The notes beneath the pieces were generated by a model. The model saw only the letters and a program-made list of their open reading frames with translations, was not told the origin of the DNA and ran no database searches. From Fidelibacterota bacterium UBA2125 (GTDB taxonomy: Bacteria > Fidelibacterota > Marinisomatia > Marinisomatales > S15-B10): 15,299 bases of DNA. The DNA lies in the NCBI GenBank assembly GCA_002329125.1, contig DCXX01000040.1, positions 1 to 15,299 of the forward strand. The letters are read 5' to 3'. Shown here one piece after another: positions 7,446 through 14,607 of the stretch. The position numbers were made by a program, and so were the translations under genes. The stretch's first letter is position 1; every line of letters begins with the position of its first letter.

Positions 7446-7625
7446 TCACTCTTCTAGAAAAAAAGATTTGTCGAGGCTAGCAAAAAAGCGTTGAAAAAAC
7501 TCAAGTTCATGGACACCGCCTGTCTGGAGAATGTTCCCATCCTGTTCTACCTCGCCCTGTGCGCTCACGCGCACTTTAATTTCACCGTCAGCAATTTCAT
7601 CATTAAAAGTTATACTTATGAACAT
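7446..7625 (-). CDS. Small hypothetical protein (59 aa), possibly 5'-truncated or frameshifted
   Basis: ATG at 7625-7623 opens a 59-codon frame ending in TGA at 7448-7446. The product looks protein-like: an FISITFNDEIADGEIKVRV beta segment, then an amphipathic LEFFQRFFASLDKSFFLEE tail. I recognise no family. The same frame stays open for 19 codons upstream, to TAG at 7685-7683, and reads plausibly (ESISFSNYETFLTGK before the Met), with no ATG, GTG or TTG in it. An ATG on the same strand at 7690-7688 is in another frame. The true gene may therefore start upstream across a frameshift, or use a rare start such as ATC. It precedes the DctP gene by 39 bp on the same strand and could share its transcript. 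Confidence 0.5.
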   Translation of the reverse strand: MFISITFNDEIADGEIKVRVSAQGEVEQDGNILQTGGVHELEFFQRFFASLDKSFFLEE

Positions 7626-7771
7626 TTTTCCAGTTAAAAAAGTTTCATAATTGGAAAAAGAGATGGATTCAAAGCAGATTCTCTATACATATATGGACTA
7701 GTTGAATATAGTCAGGAATGTTTGGAAATTTAATTGCGAACAGATGGAGATAAGATCTGAGAAGACCAAAA
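7626..7771. other. Intergenic stretch between the small ORF and the exonuclease gene
   Basis: This AT-rich stretch separates divergent units. Apart from the upstream extension of the small ORF frame (to 7682) and short palindromes (CATATATG at 7688-7695, ACTAGT at 7697-7702), I see nothing convincing. It presumably holds the start signals for both directions. Confidence 0.4.
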
Positions 7772-7777
7772 AGAAGG
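7772..7777 (+). promoter_or_regulatory. Shine-Dalgarno sequence of the exonuclease gene
   Basis: AGAAGG lies 8 nt before GTG 7786 and 5 nt before TTG 7783. The spacing favours GTG 7786, though TTG 7783 is only one codon away. Confidence 0.5.
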
Positions 7778-7785
7778 TTTAGTTG

Positions 7786-8436
7786 GTGAGTTACCTAATA
7801 ATGGATATTGAAACCATTCCCCGAAAGGGACTGGACGAAGTGGTTGAGGCCGAAGTGGCCAAACGGACGGAGAGACGGCTTGAACAGAGCGGAGGTGATC
7901 CGGCAGAGGCAGAATCATTGATTCGTTCCACGTCTCCTTTTTTTGGGGAAGTGGTTTGCGTCGGTATGCGGTGGCTTAAAGGTGATGGGACACACCGGGA
8001 TAATGTTATCTGCGAGTCCAGTGAACAGGGAACCCTAGAAAGGTTCTTTGATGTGGTGAATCACGAATCAGCTCAATCGGTGCGGTTTGTGCATTACAAC
8101 GGGCTCGGATTCGACATCCCTTTTTTAATCGTTCGTGCAGCCCATCACGGGACCAAGATTACAAACCAAAAATTTACTGATCTTCGCCGGTTTAGTTATA
8201 AAAGCCATATTGATCTTATGCAGTTTCTTGCTAATTGGGATTTCCGGGGTCGAGTCAGCTTTGATATTGCTTGCCGTTCTTTTGGTATCCCTTCTCCAAA
8301 GGAAGGAAAAGTGACAGGTGCAACCGTAGGCAAAGCGTTTAAAGAGGGAAACTTGGAAGGAATAAAGCAATATGCTATGGAGGATGTGGAGGCAACCCAT
8401 AAGCTATTTGAAAAGCTGAGAGATTATATTTTCTGA
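7786..8436 (+). CDS. Predicted 3'-5' exonuclease related to the PolB proofreading domain (DEDDy type)
   Basis: The 216-aa product has the three exonuclease motifs of the DnaQ-like superfamily: ExoI in IMDIET (Asp7 and Glu9), ExoII in HYNGLGFDIPFL (Asp110) and ExoIII in YAMEDVEATHKLF (Tyr196-x3-Asp200, the DEDDy form). The four acidic residues would bind two metal ions for 3'-end hydrolysis of DNA or RNA. Length and motif spacing fit the stand-alone PolB-like exonuclease family (PF10108 or a close relative). No polymerase domain is attached. It stands alone in its promoter context, diverging from the small ORF/DctP unit, and is followed by a 104-bp gap before the lipid kinase. Its role in the cell, repair or RNA turnover, is not shown by context. 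Confidence 0.85.
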   Translation: MSYLIMDIETIPRKGLDEVVEAEVAKRTERRLEQSGGDPAEAESLIRSTSPFFGEVVCVGMRWLKGDGTHRDNVICESSEQGTLERFFDVVNHESAQSVRFVHYNGLGFDIPFLIVRAAHHGTKITNQKFTDLRRFSYKSHIDLMQFLANWDFRGRVSFDIACRSFGIPSPKEGKVTGATVGKAFKEGNLEGIKQYAMEDVEATHKLFEKLRDYIF

Positions 8437-8540
8437 TGCATGCTATCATGTGTCTAATCGCTCTTTCCTTCAGACAAAGGACGTGGCGAAACCAATAGGT
8501 ACGGCTATATTCGCCGAAAACTGAACGGTTAGAGAATCTT

Positions 8541-9434
8541 ATGTCGTCAAAAAAATTTATTATTCTTGTTAACCCTCAAGGGGGAACAAAACAGGGACTG
8601 GACATCCTTGAACAGGTAGAGCCTCTTTTCAGGGAGGTTGGCGCCGATCTCGATATTCGAGAGACAGAATATGCAGGCCATGCCACAGAGATTGCCCGTG
8701 AAATTGATCTTGAAGGTTTCACAGGTCTCTGTCACATAGGTGGTGATGGGACGTTTCATGAAATCATCAACGGCCTGCTTACAAGGAGTGATGGGAAGCA
8801 AGTTCCTCTCGGTTTTATCCCGGGCGGGACGGGCAACTCATTTATGTATGACATGGAATGCCTTGATCCTGTGGAGGCTGCTAGACGAATTGTTTCCGGG
8901 GGCACTACACCAATCGATGTAGCAGAAGTTGAGATGCCTGAAGAGAAGGTTTACTGCATGAATATTGTGGGGTGGGGAATGGTAACCGATATCAATATGA
9001 GTGCTGAAAAATTGCGGTGGCTTGGTGAACAGAGATATAATGTTACAACACTTCTCCACGTGATGAAGCTAAAGCGACGTTCAGCAAAACTGGTCATAGA
9101 AAGAGAGGAAAGCGAGGGTGATTTTTTGTTCACCATCGCGTGCAATACACAACACACAGGCCGTGGTATGAAAATGGCTCCCAAGGCTGAACTCAATGAT
9201 GGACTCATAGATCTCGTTCTGGTAAGAGATGCCAGCCGGCTTAAACTTCTGCAGATGTTTCCAAAGGTATTTGACGGGTCTCATATTGATGATCCCATTG
9301 TGGAGTATCACCAGGTAAAAGAATTTTCCATCACACCGGCGGAAAATGAGATTCTTAATCTGGATGGTGAATTGAAAGGTTCCACCCCATTCTCCGTTCG
9401 GATGATTCCGTCAGCATTTTCTGTTTTTGCATGA
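8541..9434 (+). CDS. Lipid kinase of the diacylglycerol/sphingosine kinase family
   Basis: The 297-aa product has the family's ATP-binding and catalytic motifs: NPQGG (11-15), HIGGDGTFHEIINGL (65-79) and GFIPGGTGNS (91-100), plus a late LDGE (264-267). It would phosphorylate a lipid hydroxyl using ATP at the membrane. The middle, GWGMVTDINMSAEKLRWLGE (144-163), resembles the conserved WGFxADxxxxSEKYRxLGxxR segment of eukaryotic sphingosine kinases more than the usual YegS/DgkB segment, and HTGRGMKMAPKAELNDG also fits. The substrate could thus be a long-chain base or diacylglycerol; this is inferred from motif memory. The next gene overlaps its stop by ATGA. A clear Shine-Dalgarno sequence is lacking before the ATG (only a weak TAGAGA). 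Confidence 0.88.
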   Translation: MSSKKFIILVNPQGGTKQGLDILEQVEPLFREVGADLDIRETEYAGHATEIAREIDLEGFTGLCHIGGDGTFHEIINGLLTRSDGKQVPLGFIPGGTGNSFMYDMECLDPVEAARRIVSGGTTPIDVAEVEMPEEKVYCMNIVGWGMVTDINMSAEKLRWLGEQRYNVTTLLHVMKLKRRSAKLVIEREESEGDFLFTIACNTQHTGRGMKMAPKAELNDGLIDLVLVRDASRLKLLQMFPKVFDGSHIDDPIVEYHQVKEFSITPAENEILNLDGELKGSTPFSVRMIPSAFSVFA

Positions 9435-10063
9435 TGAATAAATATCATTTCCTTCTTATTGCTTTATTCTTAAGTAGCGGGGTGCTTCCGGCCCAGGACT
9501 GGGAACTTGTTCTTGCATCAGGAGATACTGTCCGGGACCTTACTTTCAAGGAATTACAAGATGAAATACTGCTGGCCACACAGCTGGGCCAACCGATAAC
9601 TGATGTTCAAACTTTTGATATTGAAAAGATTGATGAGCTGAGGTATGTGGTAGAGAAAAAAGTTCGAGCGCCTTGGAAAACCCGAGCTGTGGGTATGACG
9701 GGCGGTACGGTTATCGGTTATGGCGCTGGCTTCATGATGGGCAATATCATATTGTGGTGGCTTTCTTATGAAGAATTGGGCTCGCTGAAACTGTTTGGTC
9801 CAAGGCCGGAAAATATGAACAGCGGTGAAGAGCTTATCACCGAGATTGCAATCAAGATGGTAATGATGATGGGATTGCTGGCCGGCTATGACTGGAAGAC
9901 GGAGATTGTTGATGATGTTACAGGCTATGAACTTTCAGAACTTTCCATGGAGGAGCGGAAAACTACAGTTCAAAATGCCATCTGGCCGGAACGTCCAAAG
10001 CGACTCAAACAGTTTATTAAGAAATCCGCCACAGCAGTAAGAGATAAAATAAGGAAGAAATGA
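9431..10063 (+). CDS. Unrecognised exported or membrane protein (210 aa)
   Basis: I do not recognise this family. An N-terminal signal peptide is clear (MMNKYHFLLIALFLSSGVLPAQ, likely cleaved near Ala21 or left as an anchor). Residues 23-73 form a small domain of alternating strands (WELVLASGDTVRDLTFKEL, then ILLATQLG, then FDIEKIDELRYV), a pattern seen in many poorly characterised FCB-group proteins. Then come a glycine-zipper-like hydrophobic stretch (about 86-110, VGMTGGTVIGYGAGFMMG and on), a second hydrophobic stretch (about 140-153, methionine-rich) and a basic C-terminus (KKSATAVRDKIRKK). Two start codons are adjacent (ATG 9431 and 9434); both overlap or abut the kinase stop, so translation is probably coupled. 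The permease ATG overlaps its own stop. Its place between a lipid kinase and a permease suggests a membrane role, not more. Confidence 0.75.
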   Translation: MMNKYHFLLIALFLSSGVLPAQDWELVLASGDTVRDLTFKELQDEILLATQLGQPITDVQTFDIEKIDELRYVVEKKVRAPWKTRAVGMTGGTVIGYGAGFMMGNIILWWLSYEELGSLKLFGPRPENMNSGEELITEIAIKMVMMMGLLAGYDWKTEIVDDVTGYELSELSMEERKTTVQNAIWPERPKRLKQFIKKSATAVRDKIRKK

Positions 10064-11421
10064 CCAAAGAATTACGCCGCCAGTTGGGACTGGTGGCAGT
10101 CATGGCCGTAGTTGCCGGAGATATGATGGGCTCCGGCATTTTTTATACCCCTCAGGAACTTGCTCCCATCGCCCAGGCCACTTGGCAGATATATCTTTTC
10201 TGGGGACTTTGTGGTGTTATCACCCTGACGGGGGTTATGACCGTGGGGCAGTTGGGTGCTGCCCTTCCGCGATCAGGTGCAGACTATCATATTATCCGGG
10301 AGGGTTTCGGTGAGCTCCTGGGATTTGTGAAACTGTGGCAAAATGTGTGGGTCTCCGGCCCTGGTTCTGTGGCAGCAGTGGCAATACTTTTCGGGAAGTT
10401 TTGTTCTGATATCTTGGCTTCCACTATTTTTCTTTCACCTGTAGCATGGGGCGTAGTTGCCATTCTTGTTTTTACCGGGATTAACCTGTTAGGAGTTGAA
10501 TGGGGTGGCAGAACACAAATTGTTCTTACTATCATAAAGATATCAGCATTGATGGTGCTCGTTGCCGGGAGCCTTTTCCTAGTGGAAGGAGCCCAATCCA
10601 CATTAACTACAAATAGAGCTGTTAGTAATTCCTCCGAGGGGGTTTGGGGTTTTTTTCGACTCATAGGACTTGGTGTAGGTGCTGTCCTTTTCACTTATGA
10701 CGGCTGGGTGGATATTATGCATGCTGCTGGAGAAGTGAAGGATCCGAAAAAAAATCTACCGCTGGGGCTTACCTTAGGGTTAATTCTTATAACTACAGTA
10801 TATCTGCTTACTAACTATGCTTACCTGAGGGTTGTGCCTCTTCATGAAATGGCAGTAAGTGAATCATTGGCAGCTATAGTTGTGGCTGAAAAAACATTCG
10901 GGACCGCAGGAGGGAAATTTATTAGCCTGTTGATGATGATATCTATCCTAGGTGCTCTCGGCGGACTGATAATGACATTCCCCCGGCTGCTTTACGCCGC
11001 GGGTGTTCAATACAGTGAGGAGGCAGAGAGAGGGGGAATGGTGGGGAGATTATTCCAGTTTCTGGCAACTGTTTCATCAGGCTCACAGGCGCCGTCAGGA
11101 GCCATTTTGATGAGCTGCGTTACGGCTGTTTTAGCGCTGGTCTTTTTTCAATCTTTCAGCAGGATTGTGAACTTTTTTGTGGTGCCCAACCATCTGTTTA
11201 ACATCTTGCTGGTGGCTGCAGTCTTTAAATTTGCTCAGGGTAATGATGGTGAAAAGTTCAAACCTTTTGGATTTCCCGTTATACCCATTATCTATATTGT
11301 TACAATTGCGGGATTTCTCATCAGTGCCCTTGTTTATCGCCCGGAGGACACTTTGGTGGGGGTGGCCCTGTCGGCGACTGGGGTCCCCGTTTATTACTGG
11401 CTTGAGAGGAGAAAGAAATGA
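10060..11421 (+). CDS. APC-superfamily amino-acid permease
   Basis: The 453-aa protein is strongly hydrophobic with about 12 predicted membrane helices. TM1 holds GDMMGSGIF (20-28), the glycine-rich unwound segment that binds the amino-acid backbone in APC transporters. Other family marks are LPRSGADYHIIREGFG after TM2 and the FTYDGWVDIMHAAGEVKDPKKNLP stretch around TM6. It would import or exchange an amino acid or polyamine across the inner membrane. The next gene, an arginine-deiminase-like enzyme, overlaps by 4 bp, so arginine or an arginine/ornithine- or arginine/citrulline-type exchange is a reasonable guess. Sequence alone does not fix the substrate. Translation starts after a good AAGGAAG sequence with close spacing; the ATG overlaps the preceding TGA. 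Confidence 0.9.
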   Translation: MTKELRRQLGLVAVMAVVAGDMMGSGIFYTPQELAPIAQATWQIYLFWGLCGVITLTGVMTVGQLGAALPRSGADYHIIREGFGELLGFVKLWQNVWVSGPGSVAAVAILFGKFCSDILASTIFLSPVAWGVVAILVFTGINLLGVEWGGRTQIVLTIIKISALMVLVAGSLFLVEGAQSTLTTNRAVSNSSEGVWGFFRLIGLGVGAVLFTYDGWVDIMHAAGEVKDPKKNLPLGLTLGLILITTVYLLTNYAYLRVVPLHEMAVSESLAAIVVAEKTFGTAGGKFISLLMMISILGALGGLIMTFPRLLYAAGVQYSEEAERGGMVGRLFQFLATVSSGSQAPSGAILMSCVTAVLALVFFQSFSRIVNFFVVPNHLFNILLVAAVFKFAQGNDGEKFKPFGFPVIPIIYIVTIAGFLISALVYRPEDTLVGVALSATGVPVYYWLERRKK

Positions 11422-12356
11422 AACAGTTCGGGGTTGCCACGGCATACGGTACAATGAAACGGGTCCTTATGCATCGCCCGGGAGAGGAACTGCAAAAAGT
11501 TACGGATGACACCCTCGGAGAGTTCCACTTTAAGCGACCCGTGAAGAAAAAAATGTTTCTAGCTGATTACAATGGTATGCTGGAGCTGTTCCAAAGTCAC
11601 GGAGTGGAAACAGTTCTTCTGACGGATGTTTTGAAGAGTGATGAAGACGCCATGTCTTACATCCGGCACCGCCCAAATATGACTTATACTCGTGATCTTG
11701 CTTCTGTTTTTAGTAGCGGTGCAGTACTTATGGGACCCCATTTGAAAGGGAGGTGGGGAGATCAGTGGATTGTTGGCCGAGCTCTTGAAAGATTGGGTGT
11801 TCCCATCCTTGGGAGCATTGATCAGCCCGGGTTTCTTGAGGGCGGCGGCGTGACACTCATTGGTGATGATATTGCTGCGGCATCCCTCTGCGACCGGGCC
11901 AACGAAGCAGGGACCCGAGCGTTGAGAAAGCTGATCATGGGTAAGGATGTAAAATATTTTCTTGAAGTACCCTTACCTCATGGGAATGTACATATTGATG
12001 GTCTGTTCATGGTACTTGACGAAAAGCTTTGTGTCATCTATGAACCGATGTTTGATGTCTTCCCATGTCGGCTTTACGAGGACGGCAATTCAGGTTTTAG
12101 GAATGTTATGTTCCGGGAATTACTGGATGAGCGGGGATTTGACTGTATTGCCACCAATCACCAGGAAAGGGAAATGGGACTTCTGAACATAGTAGTGACG
12201 AAACGGTCAGAGCGAGCCATCGGCTTCGCAGGCGCTGCAAGAATTGGAGAAGAGATGGCAAAGTTCGGGATAGGCTTGGAGAGTTTTTCTGCTGATGAAA
12301 TGTGGCAGGGCAATGGTGGTGCCCACTGCATGACCTGCCCTTTTTTATTAGGCTGA
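11418..12356 (+). CDS. Arginine deiminase-like amidinohydrolase (guanidino-group-modifying superfamily)
   Basis: The 312-aa product has all core catalytic elements of arginine deiminase: NMTYTRD (Asp93, guanidinium binding), EGGG (Glu141), HGNVHIDG (His192 and Asp194) and the nucleophile in GGAHCMTCP (Cys304), nearly identical to the GHCMTCP end of classical ADI. It likely hydrolyses a guanidino group, such as arginine to citrulline and ammonia. Two differences stand out. At 312 aa it is about 100 residues shorter than typical ADI (about 400-420), and the usual Asp after EGG is Gly144. It could act on another guanidino compound (agmatine, methylarginine), or be an amidinotransferase. No arcB or arcC lies in the window, so a full ADI pathway is not shown. 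The permease upstream overlaps by ATGA, tying uptake to hydrolysis. GAGGAG lies just before the start. Confidence 0.85.
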   Translation: MKQFGVATAYGTMKRVLMHRPGEELQKVTDDTLGEFHFKRPVKKKMFLADYNGMLELFQSHGVETVLLTDVLKSDEDAMSYIRHRPNMTYTRDLASVFSSGAVLMGPHLKGRWGDQWIVGRALERLGVPILGSIDQPGFLEGGGVTLIGDDIAAASLCDRANEAGTRALRKLIMGKDVKYFLEVPLPHGNVHIDGLFMVLDEKLCVIYEPMFDVFPCRLYEDGNSGFRNVMFRELLDERGFDCIATNHQEREMGLLNIVVTKRSERAIGFAGAARIGEEMAKFGIGLESFSADEMWQGNGGAHCMTCPFLLG

Positions 12357-12363
12357 GCTTAGT

Positions 12364-13500
12364 TTACAAAACTGCCGAAAGGGCGTCAAACAGGCGATCT
12401 ACATCGTTATCGGTATTATATAAATGAGGAGAAACCCTCACTGAATTCCCTCTCACACTGACATAAACCTTTCTTTCCGCCAGATTCCCTAAAAGTTCTT
12501 CAGGCACACCATCTAGAAAGTGAATGCCCATAAGGTGTGATGCCCGTTCATTGGCTGGCGCTACATTAAGGCCTAATTCAATAGCTCGGAGCGCAATAGT
12601 TTCAGTGAAAGCGGCCAGCGTCTCACTTATATTTTCTACATCCCATTCAAGCAGTTGCTTCAACGCTGCCACGGCCATGGGCATAAGGGCGAAGTTGCTT
12701 CGTTCTCCTACATCAAATTTTCTGGCCCCGGGTTGAAATTCATTTCGGTAATTAACAAGACCGGCAAAGTCTTCACTGTTAGCGCGATCGATCCAGTTAT
12801 GCTCCAGAGGATCGCAATCTTGCCATCTCGGCGCAACATAGAGGAAGCCCAGCGAATAAGGCCCCAAAAGCCATTTGTAGCAAGGAGCTATAACGAAGTC
12901 AGGATCAATTTCTTTGACAGAGAAGGGTATTGCGCCTGCAGACTGAGCCAGATCAAGCACGAGCGCAGCACCGTATTGCCGACATTTTGTACTTACTTCT
13001 AACTGATCTATAACGGCCCCGTCTGTCCAATGACAGTTGGGCAAGGCCACCACAGCTGTATTTTCATTTATTGCTGACAGGATAGCTGAGGTGAGCGATC
13101 CTTCTTCCGGACGACTGACCACAATCAATTCACCGTCCGCGCGTTTAACATTCTCTGACCATCCATAATAGTTGGATGGGAACTGTTCTTCAACCACAAC
13201 CACATTTTCATTTTTCTTTATAGGCAGATTTAAGACAGCTGTGGCAATTCCGTAACTGACAGCGGGTATAATAGCAATATCTTCCGGAGAAGAATCGATG
13301 ATCTGGGAGAAAAGACTCCGGGCCTCCTCTGATTCCTTAAAAAAGTCTGCAGGGGTTATGGTCCACGGTTGAGATTTTTTCCCCATTCCCCGGCGCCCCG
13401 CTTTAGTAACGGACTTCAGAGAAGGTGAGATATAGGCGCAGTTGAGATAAGTTACGTCATCAGGGATATCAAAAAGATGATGCTGGTTGGGCAGTAACAT
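12364..13500 (-). CDS. Aminotransferase class V-fold PLP-dependent enzyme
   Basis: The 378-aa product follows the class V fold of cysteine desulfurases, kynureninase and isopenicillin-N epimerase-like enzymes. YLNCAYISP (18-26) opens the active site, CHWTDG (156-161) precedes the PLP region, DLAQSAGAIPF (183-193) supplies the Asp that binds the pyridine nitrogen, and CYKWLLGP (207-214) carries Lys209, the predicted Schiff-base lysine. The substrate is not identifiable. The flexible Cys-loop of a cysteine desulfurase is not evident, so I do not call it SufS/IscS. Its 3' end stops 7 bp from the deiminase stop codon, making a very tight convergent pair, and its 5' end faces the DUF1028 gene across about 100 bp. 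No good Shine-Dalgarno sequence precedes the ATG. Confidence 0.85.
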   Translation of the reverse strand: MLLPNQHHLFDIPDDVTYLNCAYISPSLKSVTKAGRRGMGKKSQPWTITPADFFKESEEARSLFSQIIDSSPEDIAIIPAVSYGIATAVLNLPIKKNENVVVVEEQFPSNYYGWSENVKRADGELIVVSRPEEGSLTSAILSAINENTAVVALPNCHWTDGAVIDQLEVSTKCRQYGAALVLDLAQSAGAIPFSVKEIDPDFVIAPCYKWLLGPYSLGFLYVAPRWQDCDPLEHNWIDRANSEDFAGLVNYRNEFQPGARKFDVGERSNFALMPMAVAALKQLLEWDVENISETLAAFTETIALRAIELGLNVAPANERASHLMGIHFLDGVPEELLGNLAERKVYVSVRGNSVRVSPHLYNTDNDVDRLFDALSAVL

Positions 13501-13594
13501 AATTTTGTTTAGATCGGCGGCAAATCTTGCGGTGTCAGCTCTAAAGATGCAACGGAAAAACTGATCACATCTTGGTAACTTCCAGAAAATTCAC

Positions 13595-13600
13595 AAGGAG
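13595..13600 (+). promoter_or_regulatory. Shine-Dalgarno sequence deciding the DUF1028 gene start
   Basis: AAGGAG is 8 nt before ATG 13609 but only 2 nt before ATG 13603. The spacing favours 13609, which removes two residues from the longer reading. Confidence 0.65.
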
Positions 13601-13608
13601 AGATGGTA

Positions 13609-14604
13609 ATGATCAATCAAAAAACATTTACTCTTTTTTCCGCGTCATGGCTTATAGTTCTTTCAACGCATCTTTTGGCTACCGAGGGATCGCACTACAG
13701 GCCTGTGTCAACTTATTCCATTGTTGCTTTCGACCCCAAGACCGGAGAGTTCGGAGTGGCGGTCCAAAGCCACTGGTTTTCTGTAGGTTCATTGGTTCCT
13801 TGGGCACAAGCGGGGGTAGGTGCTGTTGCGACGCAATCTTTTATAAAAGCTGATTATGGACCTGATGGGCTGGAACGGATGAAAAATGGATACACGGCGA
13901 ATAAAGCATTAAAGGAATTGTTGGCAGAAGATGATGGAGAGGCCTTACGCCAGGTCGCCATGATTGACATAAACGGGAATGTCGCAGCACACACCGGGGA
14001 GAAGTGTATTCAGGCTGCTGGACATCAGACCGGTAAGACTTATTCTGTGCAGGCCAACTTGATGGAAAAAGAGACTGTCTGGCCGGCAATGGCTAGAGCT
14101 TTTGAGAACACTCAAGGGGACCTTGCAGACCGCATGATGGCTGCGCTGGAGGCTGCTGAGGCTGAAGGTGGCGACATTCGTGGTAAGCAATCCGCGGCAA
14201 TGCTTATCGTCTCTGGCGAACCGACCGGTGTTCAATGGAAAGACGTTGTCCTTGACTTACGAGTAGATGACCACCCCAATCCCTTGGTACAACTTAAGCG
14301 ACTCATTCGCATTCATCGTGCGTACCATCATGCAAACAGAGGTGACTACCTCATGGAAAACAATGATATCACGGGAGCACTTAAAGAGTATGAGGCCGCG
14401 ACCAACTTTTATCCGGAGAATCCAGAGCTTCCATTCTGGACAGCCGTTACGTTGGCCAGCAGTGGTGAAGTTGAGGAAGCACTCCCTATATTTAGATCTA
14501 TTTTCCAGCGTGATGAAAGATGGAGACGTTTAACGCCCAGACTGGTGCGGTCTGGGCTTTTGCCTGATGATAAGAAACTTATTAAGAGAATTCTGAACCA
14601 GTAA
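13609..14604 (+). CDS. Secreted DUF1028 family protein with TPR-like C-terminus
   Basis: The 331-aa product begins with a signal peptide (hydrophobic FTLFSASWLIVLSTHLLA, about 7-24). Residues about 35-222 match DUF1028 closely: STYSIVAFDPKTGEFGVAV, a GSLVPWAQAGVGAVATQS stretch, YGPDGLERM, GKTYSVQANLM, GGDIRGKQSAAMLIV and VVLDLRVDDHPNPL. The family has an Ntn-hydrolase-like fold as I recall, and cytoplasmic members often begin Met-Thr-Phe-Ser. The remainder (about 229-300) looks like one or two TPR-like helical repeats (GDYLMENNDITGALKEYEAA, then ENPELPFWTAVTLASSGEVEEAL). Function of the family is unproven; hydrolysis of an amide or peptide substrate is an inference. It has a clear AAGGAG before ATG 13609. 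It diverges from the class V enzyme and precedes threonine synthase by 3 bp. Confidence 0.88.
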   Translation: MINQKTFTLFSASWLIVLSTHLLATEGSHYRPVSTYSIVAFDPKTGEFGVAVQSHWFSVGSLVPWAQAGVGAVATQSFIKADYGPDGLERMKNGYTANKALKELLAEDDGEALRQVAMIDINGNVAAHTGEKCIQAAGHQTGKTYSVQANLMEKETVWPAMARAFENTQGDLADRMMAALEAAEAEGGDIRGKQSAAMLIVSGEPTGVQWKDVVLDLRVDDHPNPLVQLKRLIRIHRAYHHANRGDYLMENNDITGALKEYEAATNFYPENPELPFWTAVTLASSGEVEEALPIFRSIFQRDERWRRLTPRLVRSGLLPDDKKLIKRILNQ

Positions 14605-14607
14605 CCC

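Noticed and set aside
7644..7672. Minus-strand promoter with TTGAAT and TATGAA, 17-bp spacer, before the small ORF
   Set aside because: Both hexamers match only 4 of 6, and the region seems to be coding in the extended small ORF frame.
8485..8515. Inverted repeat GGCGAA / TTCGCC before the lipid kinase gene
   Set aside because: Arms of 6 bp with a 19-nt loop and no T tract; too weak for a terminator and not distinctive as an operator.
12337..12384. GCCCTTT / AAAGGGC pair at the convergent deiminase and class V enzyme ends
   Set aside because: The arms are 34 nt apart and both lie inside coding sequence; a bidirectional terminator is not convincing.
13572..13853. 93-aa open frame overlapping the DUF1028 gene start
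   Set aside because: It is an alternate-frame shadow: the DUF1028 frame has the family motifs, a signal peptide and a proper Shine-Dalgarno sequence.
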